From Streblospio benedicti (Eukaryota > Annelida > Polychaeta > Spionida > Spionidae): a stretch of DNA of 64,000 nt. Position 1 is the stretch's first letter; every line of letters begins with the position of its first letter. The stretch spans positions 59,109,223-59,173,222 of the forward strand of contig CM032664.1 of the NCBI GenBank assembly GCA_019095985.1, given 5' to 3'. The notes beneath the pieces are model-generated. The model ran no database searches. It was not told the DNA's origin and saw nothing but the letters and a program-made list of their open reading frames with translations. Position numbers and translations under genes: made by a program. Shown piece after piece: positions 46,698-58,524 of this stretch.

Positions 46698-47190
46698 TAA
46701 ATGAGACCATCTGTAATGTCCAAAATAAAACAACTTGCATATAAATTTACTCAACCATTTCTTGAATTATTTTGAAACATAATATATGTAAATAATGTGG
46801 CATCCAAGTCAGATCTTCTACTATAGAAAAATATATGGATTATGTAACTTCCATAGACGCAATGCTTATATAAACAGACAGATGTTGGAATCAGCATTGA
46901 GCACTCAAAAATCAGTATCCGCTTTAACCAGTACAGTCCAGCTCAGTGGTATAAGGTGAACTGTATACTGTATTGTTTATAAATTCATTTATGCATATAT
47001 CACAGAATGTCTGATCACATCAAAATATGTGGTCTACCCATTATCCATCCATATACACAATAATCCTACATCATATCATGCTGATACGCTTTCAAGGGTG
47101 TGCTTTAGATGCATTCCAAAACCTGCAATCATAGTTTAAGATTTTCTATGTGAATCGTTAACATGTTTGTCGCAAACCCTTGAGAGTGTA

Positions 47191-47529
47191 TCATGCATTT
47201 TGTCCTTCCCTTTCTTCTGCTATGTCTGGCTGTGGACACGAATACTGTATAACAGGTGGTTGTGTTTCAATATCACTTTCTTCTAAAGTAAGTTCGAACT
47301 GAAATCGAGAAGCATCATCCAGATGACAGTCTGGTTTGGGTGTTTCTGTGTGTGTGGGGGCGGGGGCGGGGCGCGGGGAGCTGTTGCTGTCGGACGGCGA
47401 CACGGGGATCATGTTCTGGTACCAGTCGCGGTTGTCTTCCAGCGTGTCCAGGATGTCCTGGCAGTCCGGATGCACAAGATCAGCCCACGTTTCCCACAAT
47501 GGGTGGGCGATGTAATCAATGAAACCAAC
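47191..47529 (-). CDS. PDE4: PDE4 exon 12, C-terminus and stop
   Basis: Last coding exon, 112 codons plus TGA (47193-47191). It opens with [19 protein letters not shown] and continues [19 protein letters not shown]. Phe527 is the expected hydrophobic clamp over the cAMP purine ring. The tail has a proline/serine-rich stretch ([17 protein letters not shown]), then the conserved [11 protein letters not shown] motif and a non-conserved acidic end. The FQFELTLEE block is a PDE4 landmark near the region used for ERK regulation in vertebrates. Total joined coding length is 1,911 nt, exactly divisible by three. Confidence 0.97.
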   Translation of the reverse strand, partial: VGFIDYIAHPLWETWADLVHPDCQDILDTLEDNRDWYQNMIPVSPSDSNSSPRPAPAPTHTETPKPDCHLDDASRFQFELTLEESDIETQPPVIQYSCPQPDIAEEREGQNA

Positions 47530-47588
47530 CTGCAAACATAAAAATCTTATGAAGTATTGTTGTGGAGATTCGCATGCTTTGATATGAA

Positions 47589-47651
47589 ATTTAGTAGGGT
47601 TATAGTTGAGGTTTAAAATGCATGTTAAACCTCAACTATAACCCTACTAAA
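47589..47651. repeat. Perfect hairpin in the last PDE4 intron
   Basis: ATTTAGTAGGGTTATAGTTG plus AGGTTTAA is followed, after about seven bases, by its exact reverse complement (28-base arms). It lies about 60 bases upstream of the exon 12 acceptor. The word ATAAAAATCTTA occurs on both sides (about 47538 and 47651), which may be a target duplication or part of a rearrangement. Confidence 0.9.
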
Positions 47652-49595
47652 TAAAAATCTTAGATTACTTCAAAGGATTACTGTTGTTGATTGCGATTGT
47701 CTTGGTCACCTTCACGTTCCCAATCATTTTGCGGAGTAAAATTCAATGAACTAGTTCCACACCTACAGTCACCCAACTATTGCACTACAGGTTGTGATTA
47801 TTGTAGTTAATGGTAAATCTTTAGACATACAATTTGTAATATGATTTGAAAGGAAATATCAGCAATTTACTAATCTTATTTGTAATTATGTTGTAAAATT
47901 GCATATATAAAATACACCAAATTACTGGTGACAAGTAAAGTTACAGTCTAAGAAGAACGTCCGGAGTAGAACATATAGTACACTAGCTGTCTACTCGGCG
48001 CTGCTCGGGTTGAAACAGATGAGATCAGGAACATATTAAATGCTCCCTCCACCCACCCATCCCCATCCTTCCTGCTGTCTCCCATCTCTCACACCAGCTC
48101 CCGTCAGTATGAAGGTCTGGGACGAATTAAATACACCTCCATCACCTTCCTCCCATCGTCATATGTGACAGTCATATACACACTACATGTATATGGCAAT
48201 GATTGATCCCTCTAATATTCTTAACCCTAGCTACTCCTATCCCTGGTAAACGTGTGCGGAACAGATTAAATATTCCACCCTCCCCTATCCTTCCTTCCAC
48301 CGTCCCCATCCCCTCTTCTCTCCCCAACCCTCTCTACCCCATCCCCCACTAAACAGGTCCAAAGCAGGCTAAAATGCATCTCCATCACCCCGTTCTTGCT
48401 GCTGCTGCTCGGATTGAAACGGATGAGATCTGGAACAGATTAAATGGTCCTCCATCCCCCCGCCCCATATGAACACACACACCCTTTCTCCCACTACCCC
48501 TCCACAAAACAGGTCTGGAAGAGATTAAATGCACCTCCATCACCCCTCTCCCCAGCTCCCTTGTCGTGTGACTGCACGTGAGACATGCAATGTACGTTTG
48601 GCTTTCATAAAACTTTTGCACTGGAAACAGCATAATAAAGATGTTTTAAACATACTTTTTTCTTCTATTTTAATAGTAAAAATGAATATATTTGGTTTGA
48701 AATATAGATAAAAATGACCACCAAGTTGTCCTGATTGTACACACATAATTTGGAGTGTGTACGTGTTCTGGTTAAAAAGCCTTATGGAAACAAAAAAATC
48801 CCTTCTTCATCTACATATATATATAGATGTACAATATCAGTTTCATTTATTGGATAATTAATATGAGAAGTAAGATTTTGTTCCACCTAAGTTGCTTAGA
48901 ACAGAGAGGTGGAAACTGAAAGTCTGATTTTACAAGCATGCTTGATGCTGTCGTATGGTACACCCTACAAAAGGGAATCACCGTACATGGAGCCATAATT
49001 TTAATTGTTCATTTCTTGTTTGATCTCGATTGAATTTTCATGCCATTTCCAAAAATCTAATCAAAATTATTCTAGCACGAATACTTAGACGTTTGCATAG
49101 AAAGGGACCAGTTCTGTTTTCAACTCTCCTTATGGCAGTGTGGAGAAAATGGGCTTGGCACCATTGAAGTAATAAGGATAATCTGACTCCAAAGTCATAA
49201 TATTTGCGGTGCATGGGTGGTTTCCAATCCATAGGGCTGCCACTGCCATATAGAGGGACTGTCTCAATGTTTTAGGTGTGAATTTTGAGAAAGAAATGGA
49301 CTGTGTTTTAATGAGAAAATTATTAACCATTCAAGGTTGAACCTTACATGGACCACAGTTAAAACTAACTATATGCTTAACGATGAAAGATAAAAATCAC
49401 ATGACCCATTTCGTGAAAAAGGAAAACTTAGAAAAGAAAACTTTTAAGAAGTGAACTATTGATTCCCAAAGATGAAGCACGTATACCTGAGATTATTTAC
49501 CTCAGCATCATTTTTCACGCGAACATTTTACAGCAATATCTTTAATACTACTCGGACGTTAAAGAAGTTTTACTATTGATTCTAAAAGCAGAAGC

Positions 49596-49759
49596 ATTTT
49601 CATACTTCTCTCTCTCTCTCACATCTTTTTAGCAAGCATATTTCTACCAACGATAGATATAGCTGAAGACAGGTTGTAAAATCTATCTTCAGCTATATCT
49701 ATCGTTGGTAGAAATATGCTTGCTAAAAAGATGTGAGAGAGAGAGAGGTGTGAAAATGT
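49596..49759. repeat. Fold-back palindrome 55 bases from PDE4 exon 11
   Basis: CTCTCTCTCACATCTTTTTA GCAAGCATATTTCTACCAAC and GATAGATATAGCTGAAGA on the left reappear inverted on the right, with arms of about 75 bases, only a few mismatches near the outer ends and about 12 bases of spacer. The right end stops about 55 bases from the exon 11 donor. Confidence 0.92.
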
Positions 49760-49814
49760 ATCCGCAAGCACTGGGAAACACATATATATCATTCAAAAGC
49801 AGAAGCCGGTCTAC

Positions 49815-49997
49815 CTGTGACTTCTCGGCGGTGCAGGTTTTGCGGTCACACATGGGGGAGATTTCCATGCCCTTCTGGCGCTCGACGTCGCCCTGGCGGT
49901 GAAACTCCTCGAGGACGCGCGTCGTCCAGGCGCGGTAGATCTCGAGCGGCTTGGTCGGGTTGGACAGATCCGCGCAGTGCACCATATTCTGCAGCAC
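49815..49997 (-). CDS. PDE4: PDE4 exon 11, second metal Asp and invariant Gln
   Basis: A 61-codon phase-0 exon, residues about 464-524: [20 protein letters not shown], a variable stretch, and [11 protein letters not shown]...TAEKSQ. Asp473 (HCADLSNP) is the distal metal ligand. Gln524, the last codon, is the invariant purine-binding glutamine. Their offsets from His315 (158 and 209) equal those in human PDE4D2 (His160, Asp318, Gln369). The exon is notably GC-rich compared with the introns. Donor is CACAG/gtagac. Confidence 0.98.
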
Positions 49998-50939
49998 CTA
50001 CACCAACACACATACACCAGTTTTCTTATCGCTGTCTCAATGAAATATTTACATACCATGTACGTAGTAATTGTTGATCAACTAAATGTTCAAAATAGTT
50101 ACTACCATTTTACTTTCTCCCAATGTAAAGGGGGTCTCCTTAAACAAATGGTCCTGCTTTAGTTGTGTTCGACAGCAGAAAGGAATGATAAGACTTTGAC
50201 TGTTGTCTATTTTTGGACAGTGGAAGTTTTGTTCCATGCTTTAGGTTTTGCTGTTTTACTTAATCTTACTACACTGGTGAGGAATGATTAGGACCTGCTG
50301 AAATAAACTGATTGTTTGGTTGATTACACTGCCTTGATATGCACTGATTGTGTGATGATTACCAATTTAATGTTGTAAAAATATTATTATCTATGATTTG
50401 TTTCTCACCAGTCGCTAAAACCTGCCATGCACATAAACAGTGAATTATACGTATGATGTAAAATTTAGTGACAACTACAACGGGAAGTTCACGTCATACG
50501 TACAATTCACGGATTGTGTATGGACGAACTGTGCGATCGATGCTCTACGAGTTATTGCTACATTTTAATTAATTTGCCAGTTCAGTTTACTTAAGGTTTT
50601 ATTTTGTGATACATGATGGGAAGAGTTTTAACCCATGTACTGACTCTTATTATTATCTTATTAGCCAAAATCAAAGTGAAGATGGTGAGTTTGTGACACG
50701 AGTGAGCACAGGAGCGAGATTGGGACCGTTGCTCAAACTCTTTGTAAACAAAAGAGCAGACCCGTAGCAAGCAAAATGTGACAAGTAAGGCCATTAGAAA
50801 CATTAAAAAGCGTGGTCTAACACAACAAAAAGGAGCAATTTGTTTGTAAAATTAAATGGACTAATGATGATTTGCTTATAAAATTGTTTGAATTATTGTT
50901 TTTTGTTTCAAAAGACCCCCCCTTCCTCAAAAAAAAAAA

Positions 50940-51023
50940 GTGTAGTTGTCAAGCAGAAGAACTCCCGAGCCAGCCACCTTTTTCATTTCTACCATCGTCT
51001 TGAGGTCGGCCAAAAGGCTCATG
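50940..51023 (-). pseudogene. Partial decayed copy of PDE4 exon 10
   Basis: These 84 bases repeat the middle of exon 10 with about four substitutions. The minus-strand reading is [20 protein letters not shown] then VLLLDNYT. The copy lacks the VLATDMSKH start, the DRIQ end and both splice sites, and runs straight into a T-run on the minus strand. It cannot serve as an exon. A short echo of its flank (CTCTTCCA...GGCATGTTT) recurs at about 51228, which suggests local rearrangement. High identity suggests a fairly recent event. Confidence 0.9.
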
Positions 51024-51320
51024 ACTTTAGCTCTTCCAATGGGCATGTTTGTTCCACAATTAGGCCAACATTTCATCCATGTAAATATGTTTTAAAACTT
51101 TTTATGAAACTTAAATTTTGTGAAATGTAATGTTCTAGAATAAAGATTTCTATTGTCATCAAATTTGAATATTTACATAATTACCAACTTTATTTCAACT
51201 TAGAACTGTAAAAACAATATCAGTGCGAACTCTTCCATAAGGCATGTTTACATATTACTAATACATGTACTTAGCTATTTTTAAAGCTATTATATTATCA
51301 TCACAGTGACTGGCATGTTA

Positions 51321-51455
<135 letters not shown>

Positions 51456-51828
51456 CTACAATTAAGAAGAAACCACTGAAATACAAATAACTATTTTATA
51501 TCTTTACTAAAATTAAAAATGGCGAATGTAATCCAATCAGAATGCACTATTGGCGATGATTTAAGCACTGTATGTTAGATTAATTAAAATGACAATTTAC
51601 GTTATTTTAGGCTTTCACTGAACTTAGATTTTCGCCTTCATCATTACATCAATTCTAACAAATTATACCTCGCTGTGTAGGGAATGATCTTATCAAATGA
51701 TATAACATGGTTTGAAATATACAAATCAAATAAAAACAATGTTGGATGTGCTCATAACGTCAGCGCTTCCTCTAAATATATCTGATTATGTTAATCCAGA
51801 CAGGATCAGTTGTATAATATTTAACGAG

Positions 51829-52170
51829 ACTTTCTGGAGATAAAAAATTTCTAAAAATGTGCTTGTTTTTTTATTTTAGTATAAAAGTACATTCATTTCC
51901 CTTTTTTAAAAAATGTATAACACTTTAGGGGTTTCGGGAATAGAATTTGGTTTATGGACCATACAAAAGATCATGTATACAATATTGGTACAGGAAAAAT
52001 TAACATTGACTGAATTTTTTAATATTCATTTGACCTTTTGTATGGTCCATAAGCCAAATTCTATTCCTGAAACCCCTAAAGTGTTATACATTTTTAAAAA
52101 GGGAAATGAAAGTATTATTATAAAATAAAAAAACAAGAACATTTTGAGAATTTTTTTATCTCCAGAAAGC
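51829..52170. repeat. Fold-back element, about 140-base arms, near PDE4 exon 9
   Basis: TTTCTGGAGATAAAAAATTT, GTATAACACTTTAGGGGTTT and GGAATAGAATTTGG...TTATGGACCATACAAAAG on the left are repeated inverted on the right with roughly 90 percent identity, around a 65-base loop. The right end lies about 40 bases from the exon 9 donor, and the whole element sits between exons 9 and 10. Confidence 0.92.
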
Positions 52171-52209
52171 CTCCCTAAAACCCCTGTGTCTCCCCTGTCC
52201 CCGCCTCAC

Positions 52210-52364
52210 CATGTCTATGACCATGCGTCTCAGCGTCTGCCGCTGCTTCGCCGTCAGGTTCACAAAGATGTCGCAGCCGTCCTCAGTCAGCAGCTTGAAC
52301 GCCACCGCCAGATGGTGGTTCTCCAGCACCGACTCGTCATTGTACATCAACGCTAACTCAGAAC
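52210..52364 (-). CDS. PDE4: PDE4 exon 9, catalytic domain
   Basis: Encodes residues about 371-422: [33 protein letters not shown] and [22 protein letters not shown] and VLENHHLAV are nearly invariant in PDE4. Acceptor is cattttgtag, donor ATG/gtgagg. A roughly 340-bp fold-back element ends about 40 bases downstream of this donor. Confidence 0.97.
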
Positions 52365-52722
52365 CTACAAAATGTCACTCTTTGTTAACACCACAATTAA
52401 TCATTTTGTAGGAAAATGTCATCAGAGCACACATTTACTATAGAACCATGTTTTTTGTTTTCACTTTTAATAAATTAACCCTTAGTAACTACTACCAGAG
52501 TTCAATTCCTATAAATAGTTAATTTTATCAACATAACATGAATTACTTTTAAGAGTTTTATGTTCGTACTATTTACAAAATCATTAACACTATCATTTTT
52601 AATGAATGCATTGTTGCTCGTCTTGAATAGCAGACATAAAATGATATTTTACTGTGTCCTCGTGATAGAGAACAGTTCAATGCCATTGTAGGTATAATGC
52701 TGATGTATCACAAATATCTTAC

Positions 52723-52907
52723 TTGTATTTATCAAAAATTGATTTGTGAGTCCTGGATGGTCAACATCATGGATGGCACAGGCAAAAATTGCAGCAAGAA
52801 CTTCTAAATCCGTGAACACATTTTCTAGTGCTGGTACTGAGAGGAGTACGTGCGAACTTTGAGTGACGTCTGCTGCATGGATGTTGTTATGGTAGGGGAT
52901 GTCCTTC
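52723..52907 (-). CDS. PDE4: PDE4 exon 8, metal-binding catalytic core
   Basis: Encodes residues about 309-371 with both signature metal-site motifs: [10 protein letters not shown] and [14 protein letters not shown]. By alignment, His315 is the expected general acid, and His319, His355 and Asp356 are metal ligands. The 40-residue gap between His315 and His355 equals that between His160 and His200 of human PDE4D2. Acceptor is gttttcag, donor ACAA/gtaaga. This supports an active zinc/magnesium cAMP hydrolase. Confidence 0.98.
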
Positions 52908-53780
52908 CTGAAAACATACACCTCTTGGTAAGCAAAAATCCACAAGTATAAATCATTGTTTATTAGTAGTTAACTGAGAACAATCTTTTACATTTCACCA
53001 TGTTGGTAGTTTGACCACGACATTATTGTAAGCATCATCATAACGCCAAAGTGACCATGACAGGGCATGTTGGTGTGTAGCGTGTATCTTGTACATGACG
53101 TGTCTAACTTTCAGTCTTATCCTTGTTATATGAGTTATGAATTACATGATTACGTTCTATCATTATTTATACAAGTCAGTGTGAGGATCCAGATCTTATG
53201 TAGTCGTCACTAGCGTCTTAGACCAGGAAAGCCCATAAAGGTATGTATAGCACAAAAACTATTTGCTCAAAAAATAATTAAAAACACTTGTGTCTAAAAA
53301 GCATCTCAAGGGCTTTAAAATGGCATATTAGTCGAACTGAAATGCATAAAAATATTTCGAGTATTGCAGTTTTGAGAAATGAATGTTAATTTTGTTAATT
53401 TTTTGTCGAATGTTAATTTTGCTTACATCTTGAGAATTTTTGGGTTACCACAGTTCTGAAAACATCTTCGTAAAGAGCTCTTTTAACTTTTTTAAATGAT
53501 GTATCTTTTTTATCATATGACCCATAACCCCCTAAACATAGTAAATGGTGTCCCAAGTGCTATACATGAATAATAAAATAGCACATGTTTACTAGCCTGC
53601 AAATGGTGCGAACGCCACACAGACACCCAAACAACAGATGGTGTCAAAGATTGTTTCATTTATAACTTGAAAAGTACTGATTGGGCATTAGAAAGCTCCT
53701 ACGAAATGCAAATGGTTATAACATGAACAAAAATATTAAAAATATATCTTGTAAAAAAACAATTTTTTTTTGTAGAAAAG

Positions 53781-54061
53781 TACCGTATTCGTTTTGATAA
53801 GCACACAGTGCGCTTACAAAAACAAATTTCAGCAAAAAAAAAAAAAATTAAAAAGAGCGCCCCTTTGACCCCACAGAATATGATAACACAACGCGCCCGG
53901 ATGGTTATGTGGTAATAATCCGAATATGCAATAATACCGGTGTGTTATAGTCATATAGTTATATGGCGCCGCTGGTGAAATCTTTGCTAAAAAAGAGCAA
54001 GATTTTTATAATATTCAATCTGCATAAACAGGGGCGTGCGCTTATAAGAACGAATACGGTA
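53781..54061. mobile_element. MITE with TACCGTATTCGTT termini
   Basis: TACCGTATTCGTT at 53781-53793 is matched by AACGAATACGGTA ending at 54061, with further terminal similarity (TTATAAGCGC / GATAAGCACAC). It is 281 bp with no coding capacity. It sits in the intron between PDE4 exons 7 and 8, about 70 bases from exon 7. Confidence 0.8.
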
Positions 54062-54132
54062 ATTATCATTGACAGACTTGTGATCAATTACAATTATCCC
54101 TTTTCAATTACACTTGTGAGCGTCGTCCACAC

Positions 54133-54311
54133 CTGTAATGATCCTCGACGTGCATCAGGTAGGTGAGCAGGACGTCTGGCGGGATCTGGAACGTCTTGAG
54201 CAGGTCTCGGTCCTGCAGGATGGTGTACGTGACGCACGTCAGCGGACGCTGGTTGGTGAAGTCAGCCACGCGGAAGATGTCAAGTCCCCATTTGTCAATA
54301 TCTTTCAACGT
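54133..54311 (-). CDS. PDE4: PDE4 exon 7, start of catalytic domain
   Basis: Encodes residues about 250-309: [48 protein letters not shown] and VEDHY. This is the first helical part of the PDE catalytic domain. Donor is TACAG/gtgtgg, and AG joins G of the next exon to encode the R of DHYRKD. The intron that follows (toward 52.9 kb) carries a 281-bp inverted-repeat element. Confidence 0.97.
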
Positions 54312-55313
54312 CTACAACAGGAATGACAATGATAACCACATACCAAGAATACTGTGATACATTAGAATTGAAAAATGGAAGGTTAAATTCATCCCTAAAA
54401 TATTCAATTCAAGAATAGAATGATCCTGTTGCTATTGGTGTTAGTTCCGGGTGTTCTTATTGAAATCCTATGCTATTGTCACGGATCAGTAAACTACAAA
54501 CGAAAATACACTTGTAGATTTTAAAATGTTAACATTCTTGATATTTTATATTTTAGAAATCTAGGACACAACAACACTGTTAAATTCACTAAATACATTA
54601 AATCCATGATATTGTTATGTCGCGTACCTGTCCTTAAAATCTCAATGCAAAAAATATTGGGAATCAGATCAGTTATTGTCTTAGAGACATGATTCAATCT
54701 TTTAGACTTACAATTATGTAAATCCACCTAAAAGGGCTGCGTGGGCCCTGTAGAATGATTCAAAAGATGAACAGGATATTGACAATTTGGCAGTCTCGGA
54801 CAAACATGAGGTGTTCGTATTTAGCACTGGTTGGAATTGTGTCGCCCTAAAATTAGCAAACTCCTTCGCCCTCAATCTCTCTATTTGTTTCTAAAATCGT
54901 CACTGGTCAGCCATTGAAGTGGGACACATAAATATTAATAAGAACATGAAATTATTCAGTAAAGCTTACAATGATTGTTCAATGTCTTTCATGTTCCTAG
55001 GGAATTGAGCAGTATGTGTCATGTTGCTCTCGCTGTATAACTCAATAAATAAATCATGACAAAATTGCTGACTTGGAACCTGAGGTGTTTAGTTGTGAGT
55101 ATTATAAAACTCCTAAAAAGGTGGTAGGTTATAAAACAAATGGAAAGTTGTTAAAACGGATTCATTTGTTGGAAAAAAAAATGCAAAACAGTTACTTGGA
55201 CATAAATGTGGGCAAAATCTAACTGAAAATGAGGCCCCTGAGGTCAATAGGCCATTTTAAATCCAGGCTCCTATGATTTATGAACTAAATACAAAAAAAG
55301 AAATAAAGCACAC

Positions 55314-55525
55314 CTCTTCCAGCAGTTTTTCATTGTTCGCCTCCACGCCCCACTTGGGTATCGTCCCCGTAAAGCTGTTCGTGTGTCTCAGCTTTCGAAC
55401 ACCAGAAATTTGTGACATCGGAGATTTTTTTCTGTGCTCATTTTTTTGTTCAGAAACTTGATTTCCTGACAGAGAATCCACTTCTTCCACTTTCAGGGCA
55501 GGTACATCGATTTCCTGTTGTTTGT
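55314..55525 (-). CDS. PDE4: PDE4 exon 6, linker before the catalytic domain
   Basis: Encodes residues about 179-249: DKQQEIDVPALK, a variable acidic stretch, then KKSPMSQISGVRKLRHTNSF and a GT-IPKWGVE block. SPMSQISGV and the HTNSFTG motif are family landmarks between UCR2 and the catalytic core. Acceptor is ctattttcag and donor GAAGAG/gtgtgc; phase is one base in hand on entry and zero on exit. Confidence 0.96.
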
Positions 55526-56361
55526 CTGAAAATAGGTCCCAATATACATTTCAATTGTTCTAACAACAGCTTGCTCAAATGAGACTGATGGCGACCTCAT
55601 TGATTGTTTGTGATGACCAATTAAAATGAGATGCAAGGCGATCTTATAAAACTATGAGAGCATTTGAACGCATTAATCCATTATCTCTCTTGAGTATTTC
55701 AACACCAGAAAACCCACAGCCTCAGAAATACACCTATTATCGATGATTTGAGATATCGATGTCAAATAGTGATAACACGTGATTTCACCAGCGCGGCAAC
55801 AGACGCCAAATCTCCCATAACAAGTAGCTTCTTGTTAGGGAGGCTACTGTATGCTCAAAAATCCTTTAATCTGTGTTTTCTCTCCATGTCAGATTTTTCA
55901 CATGGAGCATCAGATGTGAAATTGATCTCTGAAATGTTTCACCAGAGAGTGGATTATCATAATTTATTAATTTATGTGACCTCCTTGATTTAACGTTGTG
56001 TTGTGCTTTTCATAGGTACAGTAGGTCGTATGAAGCTGTACGTCATACGTCACTATTTAATGTCACACGTTCTACAATCAATGTAATAGTGTGGGACTTG
56101 GCAGATATTGTATTGGCACAAAGTATTTTATGAGTTGCTGTAACGTGACCTAATTCCAATTCTGGGATTAAAAGGCCTGTGATGGGTCATATTTTTAATG
56201 AGCAATAGTTAAGCTTCAGAGGTCATATCTCGACATCTGATACTCAGAGTGGGATTTTTGTACACTTTATCCATACAAAATACTTACACAATATAGTATA
56301 AAATCAATCATTAAGTATACAATCTTTTAAACATTGCATTTCTAAAGAACTAACAACTTAC

Positions 56362-56455
56362 CCAGAAAAGTACTGCAAATGTACTCTGATATCTGGTTGC
56401 CTGATTTACTAGACTCAGCAAAGTGACTCAACTCGCGATTCAGCATCCTTTTAAA
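56362..56455 (-). CDS. PDE4: PDE4 exon 5, UCR2 second half
   Basis: Encodes residues about 148-179: FKRMLNRELSHFAESSKSG then NQISEYICSTFL. This is the most conserved block of UCR2 and closely matches fly and vertebrate PDE4. Clean acceptor (ctgttcacag) and consensus donor (gtaagt). It leaves with one base, which joins AC of the next exon to make the D of the FLDKQ motif. Confidence 0.97.
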
Positions 56456-56620
56456 CTGTGAACAGAATAACAAAGTAACAGCAATGATAACATAGAAGCA
56501 CCATGCGTGCCCATGCACAGCCCCCCCACCCACACCCCCACATATACATATGCTTAAGATGAGAACCGGTTCACTTGGATTTCCTTAATTTCATAATTAG
56601 AAAACAAGTTTGTATTGCAC

Positions 56621-56733
56621 CTTGCTGGAGGCCATGTCGGACACGGACCGGTGTGTCTGGATCGTCTCGAGCTGGTCGAGGCACCACTCCAGCTCGTCCA
56701 GCGTCTCCACCGCCAGCTTGTGGTGCTGCTCAT
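56621..56733 (-). CDS. PDE4: PDE4 exon 4, UCR2 first half
   Basis: Encodes residues about 110-147: [20 protein letters not shown] followed by [12 protein letters not shown]. This is the UCR2 helix that folds over the catalytic pocket and autoinhibits PDE4, and is part of the region bound by UCR2-contacting inhibitors. [10 protein letters not shown] is nearly identical to fly dunce. Acceptor is tttgtcag/AT, donor AAG/gtgcaa. Confidence 0.97.
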
Positions 56734-57514
56734 CTGACAAAACACGCAGAACGTGAACACACGGAATAGCAATGAGGTTGAGTGGTCAGGATTCGGCATA
56801 ACGATAATAAAATGTGTCCATCTATACACCAGTTTTCTAATCGCTGTCTCAATGAAATATTTATGTTCGATCGTAGTACCCAATGTGGTAGTTATCAACG
56901 ATGTATAAAGGTGTATCAAAATAGTTACTAATTAGTTAGTACAATTTATAGCTGCACATGGTGCAGTCTCAATCAACCAAAGCTATGTGATGCTAATGCG
57001 TGGCAGAAATAAATGATAAAGACTGATACTGTTTGTCTATTTTTTTCCCAGAAAGCAATTGTTTGTAGCCACCTGCTGGTTTTAGACGGGAACTATGATT
57101 AGAAAAGAAATGTAGAGGTGAAACAAGTGTTTATGGACCGAAGTGACACCATTGGATATATAACAAAGGGTAAAATTACTTATACAAATGTATTAATGGA
57201 CCAAACACGTTTTACCCATGATTTCAGGATGAGGCCGTCAGGCCACCCATCTCTCCATATTCAACCCCTCTGCAAAACAAAGACTCATGGAGACGATTTC
57301 TCTTGTCTCCTTCAATATATTGAGCCTCAAACCCAAACATGTGAGAATGCTAAACAGGATAAAATAAGAATAAATCATATAGATTTTAATCAGGCCAAAA
57401 ATGAAAACTCATAGGGCTGAAAATTAGAAGGCATCTTAAGTGGTGAAAACCTTCATTCCTACATTTGGCCCCAAGTCTGCTTGGCTTTATGAAACAGCCA
57501 ACGCTTAAATGAAC

Positions 57515-57713
57515 AATAATAAATAATGATTGAGATTAGATTCAATATTATAAATTTAATAAATTTTACAAATTTTCGGCATGTACTGCCTATATCAAGT
57601 TAAAAATGACAATGATTGTCATTTTTAACTTGATAAAGGCAGTACATGCCGAAAATTTGTAAAATTTATTAAATTTATAATATTGCATCTAATCTCAATC
57701 ATTATTTATTATT
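57515..57713. repeat. Near-perfect palindrome of about 199 bp in a PDE4 intron
   Basis: Arms of about 98 bases, including AATAATGATTGAGATTAGAT, AATTTAATAAATTTTACAAA and TTTTCGGCATGTACTGCC, meet at ATGATTGTCAT with only about two mismatches. It lies in the intron between exons 3 and 4. No coding capacity. Confidence 0.93.
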
Positions 57714-58453
57714 TTCTAATCAATGGATGCGGTACAGCAATTACATTTATTGCGTAAATGAACCTTTGATGACTCTTTGATCAATATGTCATCTATCTAT
57801 GTCATTTCTATGGAAAACAATTATATTTTTCATTAAACGAGTTGAATTGTTTAATGGGCCGAATTTTGACGACTTTACCCTGTTAATAAGATTTTAAACG
57901 TAACTAAAAAGCTGTGAAAACAGTTATGTAATACTAATAATATGCAAGACAATACTCATTAGAGTACAATTTGATGTACACAACTAGAGCAAGTTTTCTG
58001 AATGCAACAGTTTTTGACAAGCCATGTTAATTATGCCATTGTGTAATCATACAAATGGGGCGGAGAAACTTTTTATTCCATCAATGTATACAGAATCTTG
58101 TTTTTACATATAAAATAGTAATATTTCAAGACAGAATCATACATCTTGAAATAGATAATAACGTGTGTGCAGAAATGTAAAAAGTTGTTTGTATTTAATC
58201 AATCAGTGCGATAATAGTATTCTTAACAGCAAATAATATACCATCTATGTACATATGTTATATACAATTATGTTTTATATGGATGTTATACATCTGAAAT
58301 AAAGTTATCTTAATCTTAATTTTAATCATAAAGGTTGTCGACACTTTTCAGAGCTACTAAGGTCTGTGACTATGTGAAATAAACTGTGGATTTTAATGCA
58401 TTTGATTGCACACAAATTAAAAATATTTTTGGTGTGTGTAGAACACGACTCAC

Positions 58454-58524
58454 CTGATAACTTTGGCGGTGGTTGACTTGAGCTGGCGTCTGGACGCTCA
58501 TTTTTATTGGAGCCTCGGCGTAAT
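58454..58524 (-). CDS. PDE4: PDE4 exon 3, linker between UCR1 and UCR2
   Basis: A 71-bp exon (acceptor ttctattcag, donor gtgagt) encoding LRRGSNKNERPDASSSQPPPKLS, the polar linker between UCR1 and UCR2 (about residues 86-110). The basic-then-serine/proline character matches linker region 1 of other PDE4 proteins. The reading frame was chosen by phase: the exon must begin with one base and end with one base to join both neighbours. Similarity in this linker is low, so the call rests on phase, splice sites and position. Confidence 0.88.

Noticed and set aside
49811-50162. Alternative-frame ORFs over PDE4 exon 11
   Set aside because: Arg/Ser-rich shadows of the GC-rich exon.
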